Assembly (NCBI GenBank): GCA_963965975.1
Contig: OZ014421.1
Location: forward strand, 5,693,001 to 5,757,000
Source of the DNA: Xestospongia bergquistia
Taxonomy: Eukaryota; Porifera; Demospongiae; Haplosclerida; Petrosiidae
Length of the DNA: 64,000 bases
Reading direction: 5' to 3'
Positions 1-11,516 of this stretch are shown here, in pieces; the first letter of the stretch is position 1, and the number at the start of each line of letters is the position of its first letter. A program made the translations under genes and the position numbers. The notes beneath the pieces are model-generated. The model made no database searches. It saw only the letters and a program-made list of their open reading frames with translations, and was not told the DNA's origin.

Positions 1-3000
1 TATTTGTTGTATTTAACTATTATCCTTTTTATTAATTATGTCTTTTCTGTCTTTTAAATGTTCTTGTTTTAAATAATAAATCACTTTGAAATTGCCACAC
101 CTATTTAGGAAGTAAGTCTGTACTATGTATATGTGTAACTAAATGATAAGAATTGTTGTTATAATGCTAAATATAGTGTTTTTAATATTGTATGAGTTGT
201 TTATTTGTTGTATTTAACTATTATCCTTTTTATAAATTATGTCTTTTCTCTCTTTTAAATATTTCTGTTGTAAATGTTAAATCACTTTGAAATTGGCACA
301 CCTATTCAGCGAGTAAGTATGTACTATGTATATTTGTAACTAAATGATAAGAATTGTCGTGATCATACTTAATGTAGTATATTTGATATTATTTGAGTTA
401 TTTGTTGTATTTAACTATTATACTTTTTATTAATTGTGTCTTTCTCTCTTTTAAATGTTCCTGTTGTAAATGATAAATGACTTTGAAATTGCCACACCTA
501 TTTAGGAAGTAAGTCTGTACTATGTATATGTGTAACTAAATGATAAAAATTGTTGTGATAATGCTAAATGTAATGTACTTAATATTATTTGAGTTATTTG
601 TTGTATTCAATTATTAACCTTTTTGTTAATTATGTCTTTTCTCTCTTTTAAATCTTCCTGTTGTAAATCTTTGAAATTGCCACACCTATTTAGGAAGTAA
701 GTCTGTATTATGTATATGTGTAACTAAATGATAAGAGTTATTGTGATAATGCTAAATATAGTGTATTTGATATTATTTGAGTTATTTGTTGTATTTAATT
801 ATTATCCCTTTTATTAATTATGTCTTTTCTCTCTTTTTTAATTGCTGTTGTTTTAAATGATAAATCACTTTGAAATTGGCACACCTATTTAGGAAGTAAG
901 TCTGTATAATGTATATGTGTAACTAAATGATATTAATTTTGTGATAATGGTAAATGTAGAGTATTTGATATTATTTGAGTTGTTTGTTTGTTGTTTTTAA
1001 CTATTATCCTTTTTATTAATTATGTCTTTTCTCTCTTTTAAATGTTCCTTTTGTAAATGATAAATCACTTTGAAATTACCACACCTATTTAGCTGGTAAG
1101 TCTGTACTTGTATACGTGTAACTAAATGATAAAGAATTGTTGTGATAATGCTAAATGTAGAGTATTTGATATTATTTGAGTTGTTTATTTGTTGTATTTA
1201 ACTATTATCCTTTTTATTAATTATGTCTTTTCTCTCTTTTAAATGTTCCTGTTGTAAATGATAAATGACTTTGAAATTGGCACACCTATTTAGGAAGTAA
1301 GTCTGTACTTTGTATATATGTAACTAAATGATTAGAATTGTTGTAATAATGCTAAATGTAGAGTATTTGATATTGGTTGAGTTTTTTGCTTGTTGTTTTT
1401 AACTATTATCCTTTTTATTAATCATGTCTTTTCTCTCTTTTAAAATTCCTTTTGTAAATGATAAATCACTTTGAAATTACCACACCTATTTAGCTGGTAA
1501 GTCTGTACTTGTATACGTGTAACTAAATGATAAAGAATTGTTGTGATAATGCTAAATGTAGAGTATTTGATATTATTTGAGTTGTTTATTTGTTGTTTTT
1601 AACTATTATCCTTTTTATTAATTATGTCTATTCTCTCTTTCAAATGTTCCTGTTGTAAATGATAAATCACTTCAAAATTGCCACACCTATTTAGGAAGTA
1701 AGTCTGTACTACGTAAATGTGTAACTAAATGATAAGAATTGTTGTTATAATGCTAAATGTAGTGTTATTAATATTGTATGAGTTGTTTATTTGTTGTATT
1801 TAACTAATATCCTTTATATTAATTATGTCTTTTCTCTCTTTTAAATATTTCTGTTGTAAATGTTAAATCACTTTGAAATTGCCACACCTATTTAGGAAGT
1901 AAGTCTGTACTATGTATATGTGTAACTAAATGATAAGAATTGTTGTGATCATACTTAATATAGTGTATTTGATATTATTTGAGTTATTTGTTGTATTTAA
2001 CTATTATCCTTTTTATTAATTGTGTCTTTCTCTCTTTTAAAAATTCCTATCGTAAATGATAAATCACTTTGAAATTGTCACACCTATTTAGGAAGTAAGT
2101 CTGTACTATGTATAATTGTAACTAAATAATAAAAATTGTTGTGCTAATGCTAAATGTAATGTATTTGATATTCTTTGAGTTTTTTGTTGTATTCAAATAT
2201 TATCCTTTTTATTAATTATGTCTTTTCTCTCTTTTAAATGTTCCTGTTGTAAATGATAAATGACTTTGAAATTGCCACACCTATTTAGGAAGTAAGTCTG
2301 TACTATGTATATTTGTAACTAAATGATAAGAGTTATTGTGATAATGCTAAATATAGTGTATTTGATATTATTTGAGTTATTTGTTGTATTTAACTATTAT
2401 CCCTTTTATTAATCATGTCTTTTCTCTCTTTTTTAATTGCTGTTGTTTTAAATGATAAATCACTTTGAAATTGGCACACCTATTTAGGAAGTAAGTCTGT
2501 ACTATGTATATGTGTAACTTAATGATAATAATTTTGTGATAATGCTAAATGTAGAGTATTTGATATTATTTGAGTTGTTTATTTGTTGTTTTTAACTATT
2601 ATCCTTTTTATTAATTATGTCTTTTCTCTCTTTTAAAAATTCCTTTTGTAAATGATAAATCACATTGAAATTGCCACACCTATTTAGCTGGTAAGTCTGT
2701 ACTTTGTATATGTGTAACTAAATGATTGTGATAATGCTAAATGTAGAGTATTTGATATTGTTTGAGTTGTTTATTTGTTGTATTTAACTATTATCCTTTT
2801 TATTAATTATGTCTTTTCTCTCTTTTAAAAATTCCTTTTGTAAATGATAAATCACTTTGAAATTACCACACCTATTTAGCTGGTAAGTCTGTATATTGTA
2901 TATGTGTAACTAAATGATAAGAATTGTTGTAATAATGCTAAATGTAGAGTATTTGATATTAGTTGAGTTTTTTGTTTGTTGTTTTTAACTATTATCCTTT

Positions 3001-6000
3001 TTATTAATCATGTCTTTTCTCTCTTTTAAAAATTCATTTTGTAAATGATAAATCACTTTGAAATTACCACACCTATTTAGCTGGTAAGTCTGTACTTTGT
3101 ATATGTGTAACTAAATGATAAGAATTGTTATCATAATGCTAAATGTAGAGTATTTGATATTATTTGAGTTGTTTATTTGTTGTTTTTAACTATTATCCTT
3201 TTTATTAATTATTTTTTTTCTCTCTTTAAAATGTTCCTGTTGTAAATGATAAATCACTTCAAAATTGCCACAACTATTTAGCGAGTAAGTCTGTACTATG
3301 TATATGTGAAACTAAATGATAAGAATTGTTTTGATAATGCTAAATGTAGTGTTTTTTAAATTGTATGAGTTGTTTATTTGTTGTATTTAACTATTATCCT
3401 TTTTAGTAATTATGTCTTTTCTCTCTTTTAAATATTCCTGTTGTAAATGTTAAAACGCTTTGAAATTGGCACACCTATTTAGGAAGTAAGTCTGTACTAT
3501 GTATATTTGTAACTAAATTATAATAAGAATTGTTGTGATATACTTAATGTAGTATATTTGATATTATTTGAGTTATTTGTTGTATTTAACTATTATCCTT
3601 TTTATTAATCATGTCTTTTCTCTCTTTTAAATGTTCCTTTTGTAAATGATAAATCACTTTGAAATTGTCACACCTATTTAGGAAGTAAGTCTGTACTATG
3701 TATATGTGTAACTAAATAATAAGAATTGTTATGATAATGCTAAATGTAGTGTATTTTATATTATTTGAATTATTTGTTGTATTTTACTATTATCCTTTTT
3801 ATTAATTATGTCTTTTCTGTCTTTTAAATGTTCTTGTTTTAAATAATAAATCACTTTGAAATTGCCACACTTATTTAGGAAGTAAGTCTGTACTATGTAT
3901 ATGTGTAACTAAATGATAAGAATTGTTGTTATAATGCTAAATGTAGGGTTTTTAATATTGTATGAGTTGTTTATTTGTTGTATTTAACTATTATCCTTTT
4001 TATCAATTATGTCTTTTCTCTCTTTTAAATATTTCTGTTGTAAATGTTAAATCACTTTGAAATTGGCACACCTATTTAGCGAGTAAGTCTGTACTATGTA
4101 TATTTGTAACTAAATGATAAGAATTGTTGTGATCATACTTAATGTAGTATATTTGATATTATTTGAGTTATTTGTTGTATTTAACTATTATCCTTTTTAT
4201 TAATTATGTCTTTCTCTCTTTTAAAAATTCCTATCGTAAATGATAAATCATTTTGAAATTGCCACACCTATTTAGGAAGTAAGTCTGTACTATGTATATT
4301 TGTAACTAATGATAAGAATTGTTGTGATCTTACTTAATGTAGTGTATTTTATATTATTTGAGTTATTTGTTGTATTTAACTATTATCCTTTTTATTAATT
4401 ATGTCTTTTCTTTCTTTAAAATGTTCTTGTTTTAAATAATAAATCACTGTGAAATTGCCGCACCTATTTAGGAAGTAAGTCTGTTCTATGTGTATGTGTA
4501 ACTAAATGATAAGAATTGCTGTTATAATGCTAAATGTAGTATATTTGATATTGTACGAGTTGTTTATTTGTTGTATTTAACTATTATCCTATTTATTAAT
4601 TATGTCTTTTCTCTCTTTTAAATATTTCTGTTGTAAATGTTAAATCACTTTGAAATTGGCACACCTATTTAGCGAGTAAGTATGTACTATGTATATTTGT
4701 AACTAAATGATAAGAATAGTTGTGATCATACTTAATGTAGTATATTTGGAATTATTTGAGTTATTTGTTGTATTTAACTATTATCCTTTTTATTAATTGT
4801 GTCTTTCTCTCTTTTAAATGTTCTTGTTGTAAATCTTTGAAATTGCCACACCTATTTAGGAAGTAAGTCTGTACTATGTATATGTGTAACTACTAGTAAA
4901 TGATAATAATTTGTGATAATGCTAAATGTAGAGTATTTAATATTATTTAAGTTGTTTGTTTGTTGTTTTTAACTACTATCCTTTTTATTAATCATGTCTT
5001 TTTTCTCTTTTAAAAATTCCTTTTGTAAATGATAAATGACTTTGAAATTGCCACACCTATTTAGGCAGTAAGTCTGTACTATGTATATGTGTAACTAAAT
5101 GATAAGAATTGTTGTGATCATACTTAATGTAGTGTATTTTATATTATTTGAGTTATTTGTTGTATTTAACTATTATCCTTTTTATTAATTATGTCTTTTC
5201 TGTCTTTTAAATGTTCTTGTTTTAAATAATAAATCACTTTGAAATTGCCACACTTATTTAGGAAGTAAGTCTATACTATGTGTATGTGTAACTAAATGCT
5301 AAGAATTGTTGTTATAATGCTAAATGTAGTATATTTGATATTGATGAGTTGTTTATTTGTTGTATTTAACTATTATCCTTTTTATTAATTATGTTTTTTC
5401 TCTCTTTTAAATATTTCTGTTGTAAATGTTAAATCACTTTGAAATTGGCACACCTATTTAGCGAGTAAGTCTGTACTTTGTATATTTGTAACTAAATGAT
5501 AAGAATTGTTGTGATCATACTTAATGTAGTATATTTGATATTATTTGAGTTATTTGTTGTATTTAACTATTATCCATTTTATTAATTGTGTCATTCTCTC
5601 TTTTAAATGTTCTTGTTGTAAATCTTTGAAATTGCCACACCTATTTAGGAAGTAAGTCTGTACTATTTATATGTGTAACTAAATGATAAGAATTGTTGCT
5701 ATAATGCTAAATGTAGTATATTTGATATTATATGAGTTGTTTATTTGTAGTTTTTAACTATTATCCTTTTTTATTAATTATATCTTTTCTCTCTTTAAAT
5801 GTTCCTGTTGTAAATGATAAATCACTTTGAAATTGCCACACCTATTTAGCGAGTAAGTCTATACTATGTATATGTGTAACTAAATGATAAGAATTGTTGT
5901 GATAATGCTAAATGTAGAGTATTTGATATTTGTTTGAGTTGTTTATTTGTTGTATTTAACTATTATCCTTTTTATTAATTATGTCTTTTCTCTTTTTTAA

Positions 6001-6067
6001 ATGTTCCTGTTGTAAATGATAAATCGCTTTGAAATTACCACACCTATTTAGCGAGTAAGTCTGTATT
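1..6067. repeat. Satellite array, about 197-bp monomer, roughly 30 copies
   Basis: A single AT-rich monomer is repeated head to tail. Each copy carries the landmarks ttgttgtatttaactatt, ttgaaattgccacacctatt and gtaagtctgtacta, and successive landmarks lie about 188-201 bp apart. Copies differ by scattered substitutions and small indels. Variants such as 'gcgagtaag' or 'gctggtaag' in place of 'ggaagtaag', and 'gatcatactt' in place of 'gataatgcta', recur in blocks. No coding potential is visible. The array starts at or before the window edge and ends where the monomer breaks off near 6067. Confidence 0.95.
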
Positions 6068-7176
6068 ATGTATACATGTATCAATGTGTTGTTGTTTATT
6101 ATTTATGTTTTGGATATACTGCTTGTCATTAAACTGCAACCATGTAAATGGTAGTCTAAATGAGAAATATATTAGTACTCTCACATCTCTTTGAGATGTT
6201 GTTTTTATAACCTTTAAATGAAGTAATATAATTACTCAATTAAAGTATTGTATGATACAATTATTAGTATTAGTTGTTATTGACTTTTTTTACCTTTTGA
6301 ACATTCCTCTGATGAACCCTTACTCACATAACTGTCCATTGAAAATATGTCAATAGAAGGAAAGAAGAGGTATATTATCATATCATTTTAAATTTTATTG
6401 ATTGTGTTTACTATAAACTATAGTGTTATGAATTTAGAAGTTGTAGTGATATTTTTTGGCTTATATATACTTATGCCTTGCTAGAATCTCATTGGCATCT
6501 ACAATGTCCTACATATGTAGCTAATAGTGATAAAGTAGTTCCTTTCATTTAAAGATTACTTTTGCTAGCTCCAGCATTTTAGATGTTCAATCCATCACTT
6601 CAACTTCTCTTGAACCTTCCACCAGTGACATTTTGATTGATATTTTGCTATTACCTCATCAGGATAATAGATTACATATTAGTACTAAAATCCTAGTTTT
6701 AACCATCTAAGCTATATATTAAACACAAGGATAGAATGAAAAACTTGTTCTTTGTTTTTTTGTCATATTTCATACATCCTGTGAATTAGTAACACCATTT
6801 ATTTTAACTTTGCTAGCTGTTTTTCTACTAACACTTTGTAATTACTTTATGAAAACTTTCACTTTTTAAAAACATTAATGAAATTACTATCTTCAAAACA
6901 ATGATTTTAATTATAGTCTAGTTACTTTTAAACATCAGTTACTATAGCCAATATTTAAGTGTTGTTGTCTGCAAGTATTGAAAGTTCTTATTTGTTTTGT
7001 GGGAGATAGTGTTTAATAGTGATAATAATAATAAGAGCAATATTATTACTATAATACTGCCAGCTGTCTGACAGTTAATTTATACACAAATATGATAATA
7101 ATGGTATTATTATATTTTTAACTCTATCTTACATGAAGTGATGTGGTTTTGTATATTTTATTTTTAATACATTTAG
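6068..7176. other. AT-rich gap between satellite and Roco gene
   Basis: No convincing gene is seen. The stretch should contain the 5' part or an upstream intron of the Roco gene, because the first recognisable Roco exon opens after a pyrimidine-rich tract and AG at 7175-7176. An open stretch around 6530-6719 could be an exon, but it has no family resemblance and no donor in matching phase was found. Confidence 0.4.
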
Positions 7177-10051
7177 ATGCTTATAAGAGAGCTATGGAAA
7201 AAGGAGAAATGAATGTAGCATATGGACGTATCATGCTTCTCGGAACTGCAGGTGTTGGTAAAACTAGTTTAAAGCGATCATTAATGAAGCTACCTTGGGA
7301 ATCTGACACTACTAGTACGATTATATCTGAAGTCAGCTGTGTTCGGCCATTTGGACATCAGTGGTACAACATGAGTCTTGAAGATGATGACAAGTTAATA
7401 GAGGTAACTGATGAGGATGAGATAGACGAAATGGCAAAACTACTTGCTTTAGTTTATCAAGATCCTTCTAATACCACATCTGTCCTTAGTAGTGTATCAG
7501 CCTCAACACTCTACAATCTAGCTAGCATTCCTAAGATAAATCCTTTAACAGTATCTTCACGAATTAAAGACATAGAGGGCATGAAAGTGGATAAGATTCT
7601 TTCAGAAGCCATATCAAAATCTGAGCAAATGTCCCCCGATGATCTCAAAAATATTAAGCCCCAACCATTTCTGCACATCTGGGACTGTGGTGGTCAGCCT
7701 GTTTTTCTTGAAATCCTTCCTGCTTTTCTTACTCCTCGTACCATGTTCTTTCTCATGTTCGATGCCTCAAAGGATTTCAGGGAAAGATGGCAGGCTATTT
7801 GGCATAAGGATGGAATAAAAATATTTGTGGAGGAGGTAAATGTGAGCACACTTGATCTGATGCTTAATTGGATGGCTAGCATTCATGGACACCTGATGAG
7901 GTATAACAGTAATGGTGGTTGTTGTGAGTACCCTCGTATGTACTGCATAGGTACTCATGGTGATATCTTAAAGACTGAAGATAAAAGAAAGGAAGTTGTT
8001 GAGAAATTGGAATCTCATTATAAGGACAAAGAATATTTTCAGCTCATTGATAAAACCCTGATAATTGATAATACCAGTTCTGGTAGAGGAAAAAATGAAG
8101 ATCCTAATCTGGGTAAAATACGAAGAGCCATTTGTCAGTTCACCCATGAGAAGCTTATTGTCAAAACACCAGTTAGCTGGGTTCTCTTTCGTAAAGTGAT
8201 TCAACTGTTTGATAGAAATGTGATTGATCTTGATAAAGCTTGTGAAATAGGAGTGGCTTGTAAAATTCCACATAATGATGTTCCTAAAGCTCTCCTCTTT
8301 TATCATGATCTGGGTGTTGTGCTCTGCTATCCCCACATCGAGGGCTTGAAGGAGAAAGTTATTATCAAACCTAAATGGTTTGTGGAGACGCTTGGAAAAG
8401 TGTTCACATTAGATGAAGGAGCTGATGGAGAAACAAGACAAAATTGGACATTGCTACGAGAAAAAGGCATTTTGGTACAGCCATTTTATATGTCAATTTG
8501 GAGAGAATGTGAGACATTTGACTTTAGTCCAGAAGCCATTATTGAACTTTTAGTAAGTTTTCGTCTTGCTGCTGAAGTTACTACTGAAGAATATTTTGGT
8601 CGACATGTCAAGCAATATTTTCTACCAGCAATGCTAAAGTCATTCAAAGGAGATCCTTCTGAAGCTCCACCTGGTTATCATCTACGAGCTACTCCTCTTC
8701 ACATCACCTTTAACACCAAATTTGTACCTCCAGGTTTCTTTACACGCTTTGTGACATCTTTTGCCAGACAGCCACCCTGTGAGCTAATGTTCAATGATGA
8801 AATATATCGTAATCGTGTCACCTTTACATATGGACAGAAACCTAGGGACCGTATCATTCTCACTGATCTCCACACTGTTATGCAAATTGATGTGTTACGA
8901 TATGCTCAAGATAATCCTGCCTTTAGATCCATTAATGCAGTATGCCAGGAGCTATTGGTTGTTTTAAAAGATTGTGGAGATCAAGTTGATCAAGTTCTTA
9001 CACTTAGCAGTGACTTCCTTAGTGAGTCGTTTCAATCTGTTCCTATGAGAAGGAAGTTTAAGTATGTATGTAAACAATGTCCTCAAACAAATGATCTTCA
9101 CTATCTTGTTATTGGAGATGAGCAATTATCTAGTGTACCAATCTGTTGTGGAAAAAATCCATCATATCGTAAACCTATTGCTGAAGAATCAGTTTGGTTT
9201 AAAGGAGAGATAATACAAGAACAGGTATGTACACATAATATCTCATAAGTTGTAGTATTATATGTAATTAATTATAGAGTGTGAGTTCAACTGCTCCTGG
9301 ACAAGGTCATGAAGCCTTAACTCAAGGTAGGAATTACATACCATTATAATGAAATTTTGATAAACATTATTTTAATATCTAGTATACTATTTTACAGGAT
9401 AATGTTTAGTGATTTATGAGGTTAACTTCCATTGATGTAAACTTGGACTTTACAGATTGACTCTTAACCATATCTTTGCTATTAATTTTGATATCACTGG
9501 ATCATTTTTAATATTCTTGTGGGTCTTATAATAGCATTAATGAAGTGATTGACATTTTTAAAACTATTCTTTGTGACAACTGTATAATTTCATGTGTATA
9601 ATCTGTCATAAGGAATCACTTAAATCATAGTCAAACAAAAGGGAGTATAGTACAGATAAATACATTAGCTATAGATATGCTGATAATAAAAAATTATCAA
9701 ACTATATTGTATTAATAACACTTATCATATGCAGGTTCTGAGAATATTGATTGTGATGCAGCCTTGAAAGCTCTAATTCAATGTACTGACATCATTGTTG
9801 AGTCAACCATTGACCCCATTGATCTAGCAAGAAAACTGTCTTCTGAACTGGTCATTTCTGAGGATGTTTACAAGAGAGTCAAAGACAAGGCTTGTAAGGA
9901 TACAGACAAGGAGCGTCGTGATATTATTCTTGATGAAATAAAGGATTATGTCAAACGTGATGTTGGTATTTTCACTAAATTTGTGGATATTTTAAGAGTG
10001 AAATTTAACCGAAATGACTTAGCTGATGAAATCATGTCAAAATTGACATAA
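7177..10051 (+). CDS. Roco-family GTPase with C-terminal Death-fold (CARD-like) domain; 5' end unresolved
   Basis: Three exons join in frame: 7177-9224, 9278-9326 and 9735-10051. The first shown codon is split, so at least one upstream exon is missing; the first in-frame ATG is at 7194. The ROC GTPase domain has the P-loop GTAGVGKTSL, the Walker B/G3 motif DCGGQP and a G4-like IGTHGD. The region around LFYHDLGVVLCYP and IIKPKWFVETLG matches the COR domain that follows ROC in Roco proteins. A Cys-rich stretch (CKQCPQ, then ICCG) comes next. The last exon (about 105 residues, helical, with SSELVISEDVYKRV) looks like the CARD/Death-like modules at the ends of invertebrate Roco or NLR proteins. 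Known Roco proteins signal as GTP-dependent dimers; coupling to death-fold partners is inference. No kinase domain is present, so this is not LRRK. Confidence 0.82.
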
Positions 10052-10290
10052 GGTATGATAATGTGTCTTATTCTACTTTTACAGTTTACTCTGTTTACAT
10101 TTAGATTTAGCTGAAATCTCATCAGCAGTGGTTTTAATAAAGACCAAATCATAATTTGTGTATTTTATTATATTAATAAGTACATATATACATACTCACA
10201 AGCTTTATACTATAACTATGTTAACTTGATTTTACATTTTGTTTCAATTTTTTATTAGTGAGATAAGAATGAAATATAATTCTATATTCA

Positions 10291-10590
10291 GAACTGACAA
10301 TTTCTGAGAATGTTTACAAGAGATTCAAAAACAAGGACTGCAGGGAATACAAATGAGGAGTGTCTGGGAAATATTCTTGATGAGCATGTCAAGCATGATT
10401 CTTGTATTTTGGTTAAATTTGTAAATATTTTTTGACAGAAATTTAGCCAAAATCACTTAGCTGATGAAATTATGTTAAAATTAATGACTAAGTTATGACA
10501 ATATGTCTTATACTACTTTTACAATTTGCTCTGTCTTTATGTAGATTTAGTCGAAATCTCATCAGAAGCAGTAAAGACTAAATCAAAACT
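10291..10590 (+). pseudogene. Decayed duplicate of the Roco Death-fold exon
   Basis: This stretch aligns along its length with 9846-10150, the last Roco exon plus its 3' flank. Shared blocks include tttctgagaatgtttacaag, ttagctgatgaaatt and the downstream atttag(c/t)(t/c)gaaatctcatcag. It has an in-frame TGA at the position matching the aaggagcgtcgt stretch, several indels, and no acceptor-donor pair that restores a frame. It appears to be a tandem exon duplication that was never used or has been lost. Confidence 0.8.
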
Positions 10591-11516
10591 TGTGTACTTA
10601 ACTATATTAAGTGTTTTTACTTTATCAAATTAACTGTAGAGTATTTATTTAGTTCATAGTACTCAGTTTGATTCCTAGAAGAGTGAGGGCATAGATAAGT
10701 TGTGGAAAGTCAAGAACTTAATATAGTGGAATTCTATATAAGAGAAATGAAAAACACTAAAATATAATACCCTCACCACAATAATAGCTGCAATAAAAAT
10801 GATTGTAATACTGATGTCACTAACACATTTAGCTTCTTTGCTTTTTAATACCTCTGCATGCATAACATCTTATAATCTTATGTAACCTTACACACAAATT
10901 AAAATATATAAGTAAACCTTTATAGCAGGTGTACCTTCAATTGGTTGATTGTCTCTGAATGAAACACTACTAACCTCATTTTTTAACAGAAAAATGTGTT
11001 AATTGTCTATTTACTGCACGAATTGTTGTAATTCTACTAGTGACCGAGCTTACCAATACAACATATATATTTAAAAGAACAATAACTCAACAACTGTAGA
11101 CTTAGACTGAACAAAACTGAATTTACATGACAATATATAGTGCAGTTCCAGAACATTTATATAAACATTACATCATAGGTTTATTTAAGTTACCACATGA
11201 ATAATAGAATCTTAGCAGTCAGTATATAAGAGAACTATATTGTATTAATTTGATCTTTGGAAGATGTAAGTAATGAGTACATTCATATCATTTCAATGTA
11301 TATGTGTGTGTGTATTGCTACTCACTAAATTTCAAATATTTTGTATGAAATATAAGAATCTATAAACTTCAAAGAATTTGATAATAATTATTATTGGTGA
11401 GATAAGACAGAGATATATTAAAATGATTTACAGAACATAAACTAAGATAATAAATTAATATAGCATTATAACATATAGTAATTATAATATTAATTTAATA
11501 TAACATAATTATAGTA
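10591..11516. other. Intergenic AT-rich spacer
   Basis: This lies between the convergent 3' ends of the Roco gene and the CENP-P-like gene. No coding exon, structured RNA or long repeat was recognised. The open frames seen are short and low-complexity. Confidence 0.5.

Noticed and set aside
1..6067. Transposon or viral insertion in the repeat region
   Set aside because: No terminal repeats, no open frames and a simple head-to-tail monomer; a satellite explains it.
6346..6371. Possible first Roco exon beginning ATGTCAATAGAAGG
   Set aside because: Its donor phase would put a stop immediately after joining to 7177.
7143..7176. Start of the Roco protein at 7143
   Set aside because: The codon is GTG and the stretch reads as a pyrimidine-rich acceptor tract ending in AG at 7175-7176, so it is intron.
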